From Alphaproteobacteria bacterium (GTDB lineage Bacteria; Pseudomonadota; Alphaproteobacteria; UBA8366; JADFVY01), in NCBI GenBank assembly GCA_029881615.1, contig JAOUMF010000117.1:1-6808 (forward strand): a stretch of DNA of 6,808 nucleotides. Direction: 5' to 3'. Position numbers and translations under genes: made by a program. Of this stretch, positions 6,389 through 6,808 are shown piece after piece. Under the pieces are notes generated by a model, which worked only from the letters and a program-made list of their open reading frames with translations, ran no database searches and was not told where the DNA came from. The first letter of the stretch is position 1, and every line of letters starts with the position of its first letter.

Positions 6389-6436
6389 ATGCGCCGCAGT
6401 TCGGTTTTACCCTTGCCAGAGGATCACCAAGCATGA
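6389..6436 (+). CDS. Possible 15-codon leader peptide overlapping the phnW start
   Basis: ATG at 6389 opens a frame encoding [15 protein letters not shown] that stops at TGA 6434-6436, sharing ATGA with the phnW start at 6433. GAGG at 6381-6384 lies only 4 bases before the ATG. The arrangement would allow translational coupling, but such short frames are common by chance and no amino-acid bias suggests attenuation. Confidence 0.15.
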   Translation: MRRSSVLPLPEDHQA

Positions 6437-6808
6437 GCGCCGCTCCCCACGCCTCGACACGCGCCGCCCGCACGGGCAACGACGAATTTCTTCTCACCCC
6501 AGGGCCGCTGACCACCTCGCTTAGCGTCAAGCAGGCGATGCTGCGCGACTGGGGTAGCCGCGACAAGCAGTTCATCGCGCTGAACGCCCGTATCCGCGAC
6601 AAGCTGGTGGATATCGCCGGGGGCGGGGGCGATTATGTCTGCGTGCCGGTCCAGGGCTCGGGCACCTTCGCGGTGGAGGCGACGCTGGGCACGATGCTGC
6701 CGCGCGACGGCAAGCTGCTGGTGCTGGTCAACGGCGCCTATGGCGAGCGCATGATGAAGATCGCGAAATATCTCGGCCGCCCGGCGCTTGCCCTGAGCTG
6801 CGCCGAGG
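6433..6808 (+). CDS. phnW: 2-aminoethylphosphonate--pyruvate transaminase, N-terminal part
   Basis: The first 125 codons are present and the gene runs off the right edge; the complete family is about 360-370 residues. PhnW is a class V PLP-dependent aminotransferase of the cytoplasm that converts 2-aminoethylphosphonate and pyruvate to phosphonoacetaldehyde and alanine, the first step of AEP use. Signature segments are [11 protein letters not shown] (19-29), the motif [13 protein letters not shown] (32-44), [13 protein letters not shown] (71-83), where GSGT helps bind the PLP phosphate, and [12 protein letters not shown] (96-107). The PLP-binding lysine lies beyond the window. About 18 residues precede the usual family start, and AGAGGA (6418-6423) is placed 9 bases before this ATG, supporting it. 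Partner genes for phosphonoacetaldehyde (phnX, or phnY-phnA) would be expected to the right but cannot be seen. Confidence 0.93.
   Translation, partial: MSAAPHASTRAARTGNDEFLLTPGPLTTSLSVKQAMLRDWGSRDKQFIALNARIRDKLVDIAGGGGDYVCVPVQGSGTFAVEATLGTMLPRDGKLLVLVNGAYGERMMKIAKYLGRPALALSCAE

Overview
The window reads as high-GC chromosomal DNA from an alphaproteobacterium, possibly Rhodospirillales-like. This rests on strong G/C bias at third codon positions, a dimethylglycine/sarcosine dehydrogenase-type flavoenzyme beside a second amine flavoenzyme, and a FixK/Fnr-type box before a universal stress gene. No rRNA, tRNA, CRISPR array or insertion sequence was seen.

Left part (1-3177, + strand): the C-terminal 239 codons of an FAD-dependent oxidoreductase of the DAO family, then after 40 bases a complete 804-residue fusion of a covalent-FAD amine dehydrogenase and a GcvT-like folate-binding half. 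They look co-transcribed and fit oxidative N-demethylation of a methylated amine or amino acid. A universal stress protein gene (3190-3720, - strand) converges on them with a 12-base gap.

Middle part (3721-5411): the 370-base stretch 3721-4090 holds no full-length gene. It carries a candidate Fnr/FixK-type box and -10 for the stress gene, a perfect 9-bp inverted repeat over that promoter, a coding-like remnant (3796-3996), and a perfect 11-bp inverted repeat (4007-4037) just upstream of the next promoter region. Two envelope proteins follow on the + strand: an unrecognised 263-residue lipoprotein, and a 135-residue PA2779-family protein with a signal peptide and a C-terminal membrane helix.

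Right part (5449-6808): a LysR-type regulator on the - strand diverges from phnW (2-aminoethylphosphonate:pyruvate transaminase), whose first 125 codons are present. The AT-rich space between them holds a perfect dyad with T-N11-A spacing, a second small dyad, a TATAAA -10 candidate and a 15-codon upstream reading frame whose stop overlaps the phnW start. The simplest reading is an aminoethylphosphonate catabolic locus running off the right edge under control of its divergent LysR regulator.

Most of the window is recognisable metabolism. I found no convincing new multi-gene system. The items most worth checking are the regulatory architecture of the two divergent or upstream regions and the unassigned lipoprotein/PA2779 pair.
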